A stretch of DNA of 13,758 bases from an uncultured Eubacteriales bacterium (GTDB lineage: Bacteria; Bacillota; Clostridia; Oscillospirales; Acutalibacteraceae): assembly GCA_934462705.1 (NCBI GenBank), contig CAKSIH010000020.1, positions 1 through 13,758 on the forward strand. The letters run 5' to 3'. How positions within the stretch are numbered: the first letter of the stretch is position 1; each line of letters begins with the position of its first letter. The translations under genes and the position numbers were made by a program. Shown piece by piece: positions 5,068 to 11,053 of this stretch. The notes beneath the pieces were generated by a model. It searched no databases. It worked only from the letters and a program-made list of their open reading frames with translations, and was not told the DNA's origin.

Positions 5068-7404
5068 ATGAAAACGAACCCCTTAAAAACAAAACTGTTG
5101 GCAGCTCTGCTCGCGCTGTGCATGATGTTGTCGCTGGTGCCGCTACCGGTGTTTGCAGCGGATTCAACTGTCAGCAATGCAACGGAACTGGAGGTGGCAT
5201 TGAAAGATGCGGACTGTACAGAAATCAAGCTGGGCGGAAACATCGAGACCTCTTGGGAGCTAGATGTGGAGCGCACCGTGACTCTGGATCTTAACGGATA
5301 TACAGTGAGCTGCAACTCGACGGATGAGGATATATTTCTGATACGCAGCAGTGGAAACCTGACGGTGAAGGACAGCGGCACCGGCGGAAAAATCGATGGG
5401 CAGAACAAGAACTGTGGATTTAATGTCAAGGGAGGCACACTGACTTTGGAAGGCGGCAGTATCGCGAACTGCACGGATGCCGACGGCGACGGCGGCGCAG
5501 TGGATGTAGCCAACACCGGTGTAACGGGAACTCCGACCAAGTATGGCAAGTTCGTTATGAACGGTGGTGCCATCATGGATTGCAAAGCCGGCGATGACGG
5601 CGGTGCAGTGGATATAGGTAGCGGCTGCACCTTCATTATGAACGGCGGCACCATCGGTAATTGCAGAGCCGACGATGATGGTGGAGCGGTATTTATCAAG
5701 CAGAGCGGTGCTTTTAAGTTGAACGGAGGCCTCATTCGGGATTGCTCTGCCGGTACCAACGGTGGAGCGGTGAATATTTACCAAGATGGTCGCTTTACAA
5801 TGACCGGTGGCACTATAAAAAGCTGCAAAGTGGGTCTAGGTGGAATTGGCATCGCGGTGTACGGCAGCAACGATAAGGCTGTGGTCACCATGACCGGAGG
5901 TGCCTTTGAAGATTGCGGCGTATTTCCTTATTCCTTTGATGAATTCACCGTGACCTTTGATTCTGACGGTGGCAGTGCCGTGTCCGAGCAGAAGCTGCGG
6001 AATGCTCCGGCGGTCGAGCCCGCTGATCCGAAGAAGTCCGGCTATGATTTTGCCGGATGGTATCTGGAGGAAAAAGAATATACCTTTACCGAAAATGTCA
6101 CCAAGGACATTACCCTGAAAGCACATTGGGTACACACAGCTACGCCGGCCGTTATCGATGAGGTCATTATCGATAACGCAAAATTCGATTATCAGCCGGG
6201 TGATGCCCCGCAAGCAACGGCACAGATTTCAGAGATTGATACAGATAAATATGAGATTGCCTATGAATGCTGGCAGCAATTTGAAAACAACAATCCCGTT
6301 GCCGCATGGTATTCTGATAACAGCTCACACGGTTCTTTAACGACCATTACTGAATTCGAAAGCGGAAAGAGCTATGTGTTTTCCATTATGCTGAAGCCGA
6401 AAGACGGATATTCTTTCAGCAGCGAAACCGTCATTACCATGAACGGGCAAAAAGTATCGGCACCTTTCGTCGGCGGTTTCATGTATATCCCCTCCATTAA
6501 AACGATTACTATGCCTACTGTGACCGCCATTGATGTGGTGGAAATCAACGATGCTACTGTCAGCTTCAAGGATGGTGATAAGCCTGTGTTCACCGGAAAG
6601 GTGCCCGATGGTGCAAACTACGCATACCGGTGTGAGTGGTGGGAACTGGACAGCAAGACCGGCGCGATGTCTACTGACTTCGGGAATTTTTATGAAAACA
6701 AAATCACCACTTTTGAAGCCGGAAAGACCTATCATTACGGTGTGTATGTGACGACTTATGGCGATGTTGGAAATGTCCGCTATATATTCACACCTGACAC
6801 CAAACTGAAAATCAACGGTGAATTTGTGAATTACAAGCGCTATGAAGGCGATACGAGCGACGGTTCCGACGGTACCATGTGGGTAATCACCTATATGACG
6901 ATGACACCGCAAGCATCCGGTACAACGCCTGAATACAAAATCATTGAGGGCGCAAACAACACTTGGACACAGAACAGTGACGGAACACTGACTTTCCATG
7001 CAAATGGTGATTTCTCCAAGTTTACCGGGGTGAAGGTTGACGGCAATTCAATTTCTTCGGATAAGTATAATGCCGCTTCCGGTTCTACGGTTATCACACT
7101 GAAAAAGGATTATCTTGACACACTTTCCGTCGGTAATCACACCCTAACCGTTGTCTATAACGACGGCGAGTGCAACACGGAATTTGAAATCAAGGCTGCA
7201 AACACCACTCCGTGCACTAACGATCCCGGCAGTAATCAAGGAGGCACTACACCGGGCAAGAATAAACCGAACACAGGCGCAACAGCAAACCTAAAAACCG
7301 GTGACACAAGCAATATTTTCTTGTGGTTTGCTTTGCTATTTGTCAGCGGTGGTGCAACTATTGGCACAACGGTTATAAAAAGAAAGAAAAAATATAGCAG
7401 ATAA
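5068..7404 (+). CDS. Secreted, wall-anchored beta-helix surface protein
   Basis: A 778-residue exported protein; ATG 5068 follows AAGGAG at 8 nt. A signal peptide occupies residues 1-30 (KTK, hydrophobic LLAALLALCMMLSLV, PVFA-AD). Residues 35-285 form a right-handed beta-helix of rungs such as MNGGTIGNCRADDDGGAVFI. Residues 293-353 are an InlB B-repeat (FTVTFDSDGG, GYDFAGWY, ITLKAHW). Residues about 356-600 hold two related domains, each with ID.V.I.DA, GD.P, an E-W segment, I..FE.GK.Y and NG..V. Residues 622-710 resemble an X2-like carbohydrate-associated domain. A Thr/Gly/Asn linker leads to NLKTGD (741-746), a membrane segment and RKKKK. The tail is the sortase layout, but the usual proline is replaced (LKTG for LPxTG or PKTG). 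The role is probably adhesion or polysaccharide contact; no catalytic residues are recognised. Base composition matches the divergent regulator. Confidence 0.85.
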   Translation: MKTNPLKTKLLAALLALCMMLSLVPLPVFAADSTVSNATELEVALKDADCTEIKLGGNIETSWELDVERTVTLDLNGYTVSCNSTDEDIFLIRSSGNLTVKDSGTGGKIDGQNKNCGFNVKGGTLTLEGGSIANCTDADGDGGAVDVANTGVTGTPTKYGKFVMNGGAIMDCKAGDDGGAVDIGSGCTFIMNGGTIGNCRADDDGGAVFIKQSGAFKLNGGLIRDCSAGTNGGAVNIYQDGRFTMTGGTIKSCKVGLGGIGIAVYGSNDKAVVTMTGGAFEDCGVFPYSFDEFTVTFDSDGGSAVSEQKLRNAPAVEPADPKKSGYDFAGWYLEEKEYTFTENVTKDITLKAHWVHTATPAVIDEVIIDNAKFDYQPGDAPQATAQISEIDTDKYEIAYECWQQFENNNPVAAWYSDNSSHGSLTTITEFESGKSYVFSIMLKPKDGYSFSSETVITMNGQKVSAPFVGGFMYIPSIKTITMPTVTAIDVVEINDATVSFKDGDKPVFTGKVPDGANYAYRCEWWELDSKTGAMSTDFGNFYENKITTFEAGKTYHYGVYVTTYGDVGNVRYIFTPDTKLKINGEFVNYKRYEGDTSDGSDGTMWVITYMTMTPQASGTTPEYKIIEGANNTWTQNSDGTLTFHANGDFSKFTGVKVDGNSISSDKYNAASGSTVITLKKDYLDTLSVGNHTLTVVYNDGECNTEFEIKAANTTPCTNDPGSNQGGTTPGKNKPNTGATANLKTGDTSNIFLWFALLFVSGGATIGTTVIKRKKKYSR

Positions 7405-7423
7405 TAGTACTTGTTTTATCTAT

Positions 7424-7456
7424 ACGGCGGCTATCGAAAACGATAGCCGCCGTTAT
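7424..7456 (+). terminator. Intrinsic terminator after the surface protein
   Basis: Perfect 13-bp stem, ACGGCGGCTATCG at 7424-7436 and its complement at 7441-7453, closed by an AAAA loop and followed by TATTATT. It lies 20 nt after the stop codon. Confidence 0.85.
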
Positions 7457-7637
7457 TATTAAGGCCTTTAGGCAGAGTTGAGCGAAGCTAAAATTATAAC
7501 ATAAAACGATATATTTCTCGACCGCTTAACTTAAGTTCATATTAATTATAATTTTAAAATAAGATTTAGCTTTAGTTTTTTCATTAAGTAAACTTTTGTA
7601 TGAGAAATTTGGTTTATATTTAAAACAACAACCGATT

Positions 7638-8056
7638 CTACTCCTCAATTTTTTCCTTAAGAAAATGAATTGAAATATCATTTAGGCATTTTTCTAAACC
7701 TATCCCATATTGAACACCATACATAAACATTAATTTACTGATTTCTTTCATTGCATCATAATATAAACTTTTTATTTGGTCAATTATTTCCTTGTCAGTG
7801 TCAGAATTCGTATTTTTTTCAATTGTTTTATATTCCAAATTATAAATCTCTTCTTCGAGTTTTGATATATCTTGAAATAGTTTGTAGAGTTCACCATATT
7901 TTGGAAAGGCTTCGCTTTTCACTGTTTTACTTAATTCTTTAACCTGTAATTCTTGAGGCTGATCAAAATCATAAAAACCAAAAGTCAAATTATAGTATAT
8001 TTCGAAAGCATCTTCTAAATCTTTTTTGCATGGTTAAAAAATTTGTTTCCGTTCAT
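7638..8056 (-). CDS. Small unknown partner of SLOG, joined only by a -1 frameshift
   Basis: ATG 8056-8054 follows a GAAAGGAA ribosome site 19 nt after the SLOG stop, so the two genes form an operon. The starting frame reads MNGNKFFNHAKK and meets TAG at 8017-8015. The -1 frame is open from there to 7638 and continues DLEDAFEIYYNLTFGFYDFDQ. Together they give 139 residues: a charged N-terminus, then helices with likely coiled-coil character (KLFQDISKLEEEIYNLEYK) and a C-terminal MFMYGVQYGIGLEKCLND. No family is recognised with confidence; the end loosely resembles small Clostridia proteins of unknown function such as those labelled DUF6809. The frames meet exactly at A_AAA_AAG (8027-8021), the classic -1 slippery heptamer. 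Alternatives are a recent one-base loss (7 A to 6 A) or a sequencing error; an internal TTG start at 7988 is possible but lacks a clear ribosome site. Confidence 0.6.
8021..8027 (-). other. A_AAA_AAG slippery heptamer
   Basis: In the zero frame the codons are GCA AAA AAG ATT TAG. Slipping back one base at AAA AAG re-pairs both tRNAs on AAA AAA and continues GAT TTA GAA into the long open frame. Only a weak downstream hairpin (GAAG with CTTTC) and no upstream Shine-Dalgarno-like stimulator were seen. Confidence 0.5.
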
Positions 8057-8075
8057 TCTTAAATTCCTTTCTATT

Positions 8076-8525
8076 TCAAGCAATGTTGGTTATTTGAATG
8101 TGTTTTCTTTGAGCATATTCAAGGGTTTTAGCGGCACCAACCCAAGAATATTCAACATAAGCAATTAAAAAATCAGCGTTATTAATCATCCACTCGTTTC
8201 GCTTCACGATAGCAAAACGCCGTGGAGTTTTTTCTATGCTTGGGTATAGTGTACTGTCGAATAAAGCTAGGGCGCTCTCATTTTTATCCATTTCTTTAGG
8301 CATATACGCTAAAATCAGGTATGACTTTATAAAGGGATAATCTTTCCTAAGTTTATCAACACATTGCGCACATAACCAGTCGAAATCCCCTTTGCCACCG
8401 TTGTAAAACTCGGTAACATCGTAGTTTTCAATTAGATTTATTATTTCTTTTTTCAGTTTTTCTTTTATCTTATCCTGATTACAAATATTTGCGTGTCCTG
8501 CAAAACAACAGATTTTTGGTTTCAT
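8076..8525 (-). CDS. SLOG-family (DUF1273-like) nucleotide-binding protein
   Basis: The 149-residue protein begins MKPKICCFAGHANI (a beta strand and a loop of the Rossmann-like fold) and carries NGGKGDFDWLCAQCV at 42-56, the glycine-rich phosphate-binding signature of the SLOG superfamily. Later segments SIEKTPRRFAIVKRNEWMINNADFLIAYV and GAAKTLEYAQRKHIQI match the DUF1273/YpsA-like branch. SLOG proteins bind nucleotides or derivatives and are often sensors or effectors in mobile elements and conflict systems; the ligand here is unknown. ATG 8525-8523 follows AAAGGAAAG. It is first in an operon with the frameshifted gene at 8056 and diverges from an XRE regulator at 8646. Two truncated copies of its start lie to the right (9571 and 10106), each beside another XRE gene. 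The protein is complete and shows no lost motif. Confidence 0.8.
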   Translation of the reverse strand: MKPKICCFAGHANICNQDKIKEKLKKEIINLIENYDVTEFYNGGKGDFDWLCAQCVDKLRKDYPFIKSYLILAYMPKEMDKNESALALFDSTLYPSIEKTPRRFAIVKRNEWMINNADFLIAYVEYSWVGAAKTLEYAQRKHIQITNIA

Positions 8526-8555
8526 AATCTTTCCTTTCAGAGAACTAATTAAATA

Positions 8556-8584
8556 AACATATATTCTTTAAGAGTACCAGCCAA
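8556..8584 (-). promoter_or_regulatory. Possible promoter of the SLOG operon
   Basis: On the minus strand TTGGCT (8584-8579) and TATGTT (8561-8556) are 17 nt apart and each matches four of six consensus bases. The start codon lies 30 nt downstream. It sits in the shared upstream region with the divergent XRE gene, where that regulator could act. Confidence 0.4.
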
Positions 8585-8645
8585 GTGACATATACGCCAA
8601 AAGAGAACACATTAATAATAAAATTTACTTTAAGAGGTGATTATT

Positions 8646-9011
8646 GTGTTTGATTTCGGTTTAAGGTTAAAAAAATTAAGAGAAAGTAAGCATTTGTCCC
8701 AAGATGATTTATCGAAAAGAATAAATAAAAGTAAATCGGTAATAAGTGGCTATGAAAATAATGTAAAAACACCGCCACTTGATGTATTGATAAGCTTATC
8801 GTTAATATATAATGTGTCTTTAGATTATCTTGTTGGAATTGAAAAGAAGGAAATGGTTTCGATTGAAAATCTTAGCAAACGTCAAAAAAACTTGATTTAT
8901 AATTTATTATTTGAATTTCAGTCTCCAAATTCTCAAGCAAGTAATTTAGGATTATCAGCACGTCAACAAGAAATTTTAAATGTTTTAATGATAGAATTTC
9001 ATAACAAATAA
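8646..9011 (+). CDS. XRE-family regulator 1, divergent from SLOG
   Basis: A 121-residue protein. The start is placed at GTG 8646, because the AAGAGGTG ribosome site (8632-8639) covers the alternative GTG at 8637. It opens FDFGLRLKKLRESKHLSQDDLSKRINKSKSVISGYENNVKTPPLDVLISLSLIYNVSLDYLVGI, a textbook XRE/Cro helix-turn-helix over residues 6-60 with the LSQDDL, SVISGYE and PPLDVL elements. The C-terminal part (LSARQQEILNVLMIEF) is helical and probably a dimerisation or partner-binding segment. It shares a 120-nt upstream region with the SLOG operon and most likely represses that operon and itself. XRE regulator 2 follows after 114 nt on the same strand. Confidence 0.85.
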   Translation: MFDFGLRLKKLRESKHLSQDDLSKRINKSKSVISGYENNVKTPPLDVLISLSLIYNVSLDYLVGIEKKEMVSIENLSKRQKNLIYNLLFEFQSPNSQASNLGLSARQQEILNVLMIEFHNK

Positions 9012-9047
9012 TTCATTTAGAACAATAGATGTAATTGTATTACCACT

Positions 9048-9072
9048 ATAGTTCATGGATATCAAGAACTAT
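9048..9072. promoter_or_regulatory. Inverted repeat upstream of XRE regulator 2
   Basis: ATAGTTC at 9048-9054 and GAACTAT at 9066-9072 are perfect inverted arms around a loop that contains the palindrome GATATC. It lies about 55 nt before the start of the next XRE gene and could be an operator or a hairpin in the transcript. Confidence 0.4.
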
Positions 9073-9125
9073 CGCTCATGTTTAATATGCTCAATAGTTG
9101 TTAAGCTATATTTGGGTGAATAAAT

Positions 9126-9455
9126 ATGAATAACTTTAATAAAGAATTAGGTCTTAGAATATGTAAGTTAAGAGAACATAGAAAATTGACACGTGAAAAA
9201 CTTGGAGAATTATCTAATATAAGTGATAGATTTATTTATGATATTGAAACTGGTCAAAAAGGAATGTCTGCAGAGACTTTATATAAGTTATCTCAAGCTT
9301 TAAACGTAACTTCAGACTATTTATTATTTGGGCTAGAAAGTAACAATAATTTTAATCGTATAACAGGGGTTCTATCAAAACTAAATGAACAAGATCAGGA
9401 ATCTATCGAGAAAATTATTATAGAAATATATAAAATGTTGTCTAAAAACAATTAA
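9126..9455 (+). CDS. XRE-family regulator 2
   Basis: A 109-residue protein with ATG 9126 behind a GGGTGA ribosome site. Residues 8-70 (LGLRICKLREHRKLTREKLGELSNISDRFIYDIETGQKGMSAETLYKLSQALNVTSDYLLFG) are a complete XRE helix-turn-helix. The C-terminus (LNEQDQESIEKIIIEIYKML) is a short amphipathic helix as in many small repressors. No SLOG gene or remnant lies directly before it; it follows regulator 1 on the same strand and ends at its own terminator. It may have arisen by duplication or by loss of a SLOG copy between the two. Confidence 0.84.
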   Translation: MNNFNKELGLRICKLREHRKLTREKLGELSNISDRFIYDIETGQKGMSAETLYKLSQALNVTSDYLLFGLESNNNFNRITGVLSKLNEQDQESIEKIIIEIYKMLSKNN

Positions 9456-9494
9456 TATTGGAATTTAAACCCAAGAATGTAAAAAACTATTTTA

Positions 9495-9517
9495 AGCTCC
9501 CGAAAGGGGGCTTTTTT
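9495..9517 (+). terminator. Intrinsic terminator after XRE regulator 2
   Basis: AGCTCCC (9495-9501), GAAA loop, GGGGGCT (9506-9512) with one G-T pair, then a T run to 9517. A nearly identical terminator follows regulator 3. Confidence 0.85.
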
Positions 9518-9558
9518 GTTTGCTCAAAACTTGTAAATAATCCCTGCAAAACAACAAA
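9495..9558 (+). repeat. Terminator-plus-SLOG-start repeat, copy A (copy B at 10039-10099)
   Basis: Both copies contain, in order, the same terminator, a TTTGTTTG junction, CAAAACTTGTAA, a short variable part, and CCTGCAAAACAACA, the antisense of SLOG codons reading CCFAG. Copy B differs by two substitutions after TTTGTTTG and a few missing bases in the variable part. The 14-nt end is also present in the intact SLOG gene at 8497-8510. The copies show that the array grew or was reshuffled in units. Confidence 0.8.
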
Positions 9559-9571
9559 TTTTAAATTCCAT
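9524..9571 (-). pseudogene. Remnant start of a second SLOG gene (15 codons)
   Basis: From ATG 9571-9569 with an AGAGGTGA ribosome site, the minus strand reads MEFKICCFAGIIYKF and then TGA. The first ten residues match the intact SLOG start (MKPKICCFAG), and then homology ends abruptly. A promoter-like pair lies upstream, so the short frame could still be expressed. I read it as a deletion remnant; a retained regulatory peptide is possible but unproven. Confidence 0.65.
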
Positions 9572-9613
9572 AGTTTCACCTCTATTTTAGGAAATAATAA
9601 TTCTTACAATTAC

Positions 9614-9642
9614 ATTATAGCGAATAAATAGTTCTAAGAAAA
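9614..9642 (-). promoter_or_regulatory. Probable promoter of the SLOG remnant
   Basis: A perfect TATAAT (9619-9614) stands 17 nt after TTTTCT (9642-9637), 42 nt upstream of the remnant start. The -35 matches only three of six bases. It overlaps the region upstream of the divergent XRE gene at 9715. Confidence 0.45.
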
Positions 9643-9714
9643 GTGTTTTGGTAATTATATTTCGATTTTTCAAAATTTTAGAAATGATTTGCTAAATTAT
9701 TATAGGGTAATTAA

Positions 9715-10023
9715 ATGAGCTTCGGAGAAAGATTGAGAGAATTAAGAGAAGAAAACGGAATGACACAAGAAGATTTAGGAAAATTATTAGGTGTTTCCGG
9801 ACGACAGGCTGGCAATTATGAAGCAAATAATCAATTTATAAGAGACGAGGAAAGTCTTTTAAAAATAATTAAATACTTTAATGTTAGTGCAGATTACTTA
9901 TTTGGATTATCCAATGATAGAAATTATGACCAATTATTCAGTATCCTAAAAGACTATAAAAATTTGAGTACATCCAATAAAGACGCGGTTCAAGATTATA
10001 TTAGATATCTAATGTCGAAATAA
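9715..10023 (+). CDS. XRE-family regulator 3
   Basis: A 102-residue protein that opens MSFGERLRELREENGMTQEDLGKLLGVSGRQAGNYEANNQFIRDEESLLKIIKYFNVSADYLFGLS, a full XRE helix-turn-helix (MTQEDLGKLLGVS, then RQAGNYE). The short C-terminus (LSTSNKDAVQDYIRYLMSK) is helical. ATG 9715 has a weak GGG ribosome site at 9704-9706 and a possible promoter (TTCAAA at 9669-9674, TAAATT at 9693-9698, 18 nt apart). It diverges from the SLOG remnant at 9571, repeating the arrangement of regulator 1 with the intact SLOG gene. Confidence 0.84.
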   Translation: MSFGERLRELREENGMTQEDLGKLLGVSGRQAGNYEANNQFIRDEESLLKIIKYFNVSADYLFGLSNDRNYDQLFSILKDYKNLSTSNKDAVQDYIRYLMSK

Positions 10024-10038
10024 TATTTGTTGTTACTT

Positions 10039-10061
10039 AGCTCCCGAAAGGGGGCTTTTTT
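10039..10061 (+). terminator. Intrinsic terminator after XRE regulator 3
   Basis: AGCTCCC (10039-10045), GAAA, GGGGGCT (10050-10056) and a T run to 10061. It is the same hairpin as at 9495. Confidence 0.85.
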
Positions 10062-10082
10062 GTTTGTCCAAAACTTGTAAGG

Positions 10083-10106
10083 CCCTGCAAAACAACAAAC
10101 TTTCAT
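10083..10106 (-). pseudogene. Remnant start of a third SLOG gene
   Basis: From ATG 10106-10104 the minus strand reads MKVCCFAG, matching the first residues of the intact SLOG protein, and then runs into the repeat sequence and the terminator. The frame stays open into the antisense of regulator 3 but has no protein-like content there. The ribosome site (AAAGG, about 14 nt upstream) is poorly spaced. The 238 nt between it and regulator 4 hold no gene that I can see. Confidence 0.6.
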
Positions 10107-10344
10107 TGTCCGTAAATTTACCTTTACGACAATTTTAAACGTATTAAATGTGTTTTAAATCGGTTGAAATGCTGAATTATTCTTTTGAATCTTATTATAT
10201 TGCATATCTGGTACGCTAAAAACATATTATATGAATATAATAACTCATCTAATAAGTATATTCAAGTGATTTGTGGGGAAAATCGCTCATTTTATCAGAG
10301 GAAAAGAAATTGGTTCACCTTAATATATTATTGGGGTGGTAAGT

Positions 10345-10668
10345 ATGGAAATAAGTATGGAAAATTTCATAAGAGAACGGATAACTGAATTAAGGATAAA
10401 AAGAGGCTTATCAGAATATAAAATGAGCTATGAATTAGGGCAAAATAAAAGCTACATTCAAAGTATTTCTTCTGGACGTGCTTTACCATCGATGTCCCAA
10501 TTTATAAAAATTTGCGATTACTTTGACATGACACCATTAGAATTTTTTGACATAGACAATAAAAATCCATCTTTGGTACGTTCAATTATGAATAAAATAA
10601 AATTATTTTCAGATGAAGACTTAATGCTTATTTATAGTTTAGTAAACAGAATTTCTGATACTAAATAA
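10345..10668 (+). CDS. XRE-family regulator 4
   Basis: A 107-residue protein starting at ATG 10345, with GGGGTGG (10333-10339) as ribosome site; a GTG at 10336 lies within that site and is not preferred, and an ATG at 10357 is possible. Residues 8-65 (IRERITELRIKRGLSEYKMSYELGQNKSYIQSISSGRALPSMSQFIKICDYFDMTPLEFF) are an XRE helix-turn-helix, more divergent than the other three in the recognition helix (KSYIQSISSGR). The C-terminus (LFSDEDLMLIYSLVNRIS) is helical. It stands divergent from the third SLOG remnant and converges on the phage lysis genes, with a shared hairpin between them. Confidence 0.82.
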   Translation: MEISMENFIRERITELRIKRGLSEYKMSYELGQNKSYIQSISSGRALPSMSQFIKICDYFDMTPLEFFDIDNKNPSLVRSIMNKIKLFSDEDLMLIYSLVNRISDTK

Positions 10669-10717
10669 AAAGGGAAGTATATAGGTGCGATAGAAAAATA
10701 ATTAAATTATTTAGATA

Positions 10718-10760
10718 AATCGGGTAGGAGAATGTTTTTCATTTCCTACCCGATTAAAGT
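10718..10760. terminator. Bidirectional terminator between XRE 4 and the lysis genes
   Basis: A 12-bp perfect stem joins AATCGGGTAGGA (10718-10729) and its complement (10744-10755), with inner pairing of AATG and CATT. An AAAGTTTTT tail follows on the plus strand, and the minus strand is T-rich beyond the stem. It probably ends the phage late transcript and the XRE transcript. Confidence 0.75.
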
Positions 10761-10762
10761 TT

Positions 10763-11041
10763 TTATATCGCTGTTAGTTTACTAATTAAATCATAAATAT
10801 AGTTTGAGCCCCTAGAGATTAATATACCTGTCAAAATACATCCTACGTATGGAATATTAGACTCCATGTTCAAATATCTCGGTAAATCAAATTTGTAAGC
10901 AATAGCAACAACTATTCCTAAAACTAAACTAAAAATCATTTGCCATGGTGCATTACCGGATACAAAAAATTCATTAAAATATGTAATGATTCCCTCAACA
11001 AGTACCGTTATCATAACCATTTTTGAAACATCCTGCTTCAT
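10763..11041 (-). CDS. Phage holin
   Basis: A 92-residue membrane protein with hydrophobic segments at about 9-25 (VMITVLVEGIITYF), 33-49 (WQMIFSLVLGIVVAIAY) and 64-76 (PYVGCILTGILIS), a charged N-terminus and a short C-terminal tail. It starts at ATG 11041-11039, 12 nt after the endolysin stop; its GAGGAG ribosome site overlaps that stop, so the genes are translationally adjacent. Small proteins of this shape next to endolysins in Clostridia phages act as holins that open the membrane at the time of lysis. The assignment rests on size, topology and position. It is the last gene of the late operon. Confidence 0.75.
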   Translation of the reverse strand: MKQDVSKMVMITVLVEGIITYFNEFFVSGNAPWQMIFSLVLGIVVAIAYKFDLPRYLNMESNIPYVGCILTGILISRGSNYIYDLISKLTAI

Positions 11042-11053
11042 AATTTTATCTCC

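Noticed and set aside
5001..5784. Long minus-strand frames of 252 and 174 residues opposite the surface protein.
   Set aside because: They mirror the repetitive Gly-rich coding strand; no ribosome site and no recognisable domain.
6337..6999. Minus-strand 220-residue frame.
   Set aside because: It is a shadow of the surface-protein gene on the opposite strand, with His- and Cys-rich unlikely composition.
8637..8648. GTG at 8637 as start of XRE regulator 1.
   Set aside because: It lies inside the ribosome site; GTG 8646 has the correct spacing.
9495..10099. CRISPR-like or phage-defence repeat array.
   Set aside because: Only two copies about 540 nt apart, each a terminator plus a gene start; no regular spacers.
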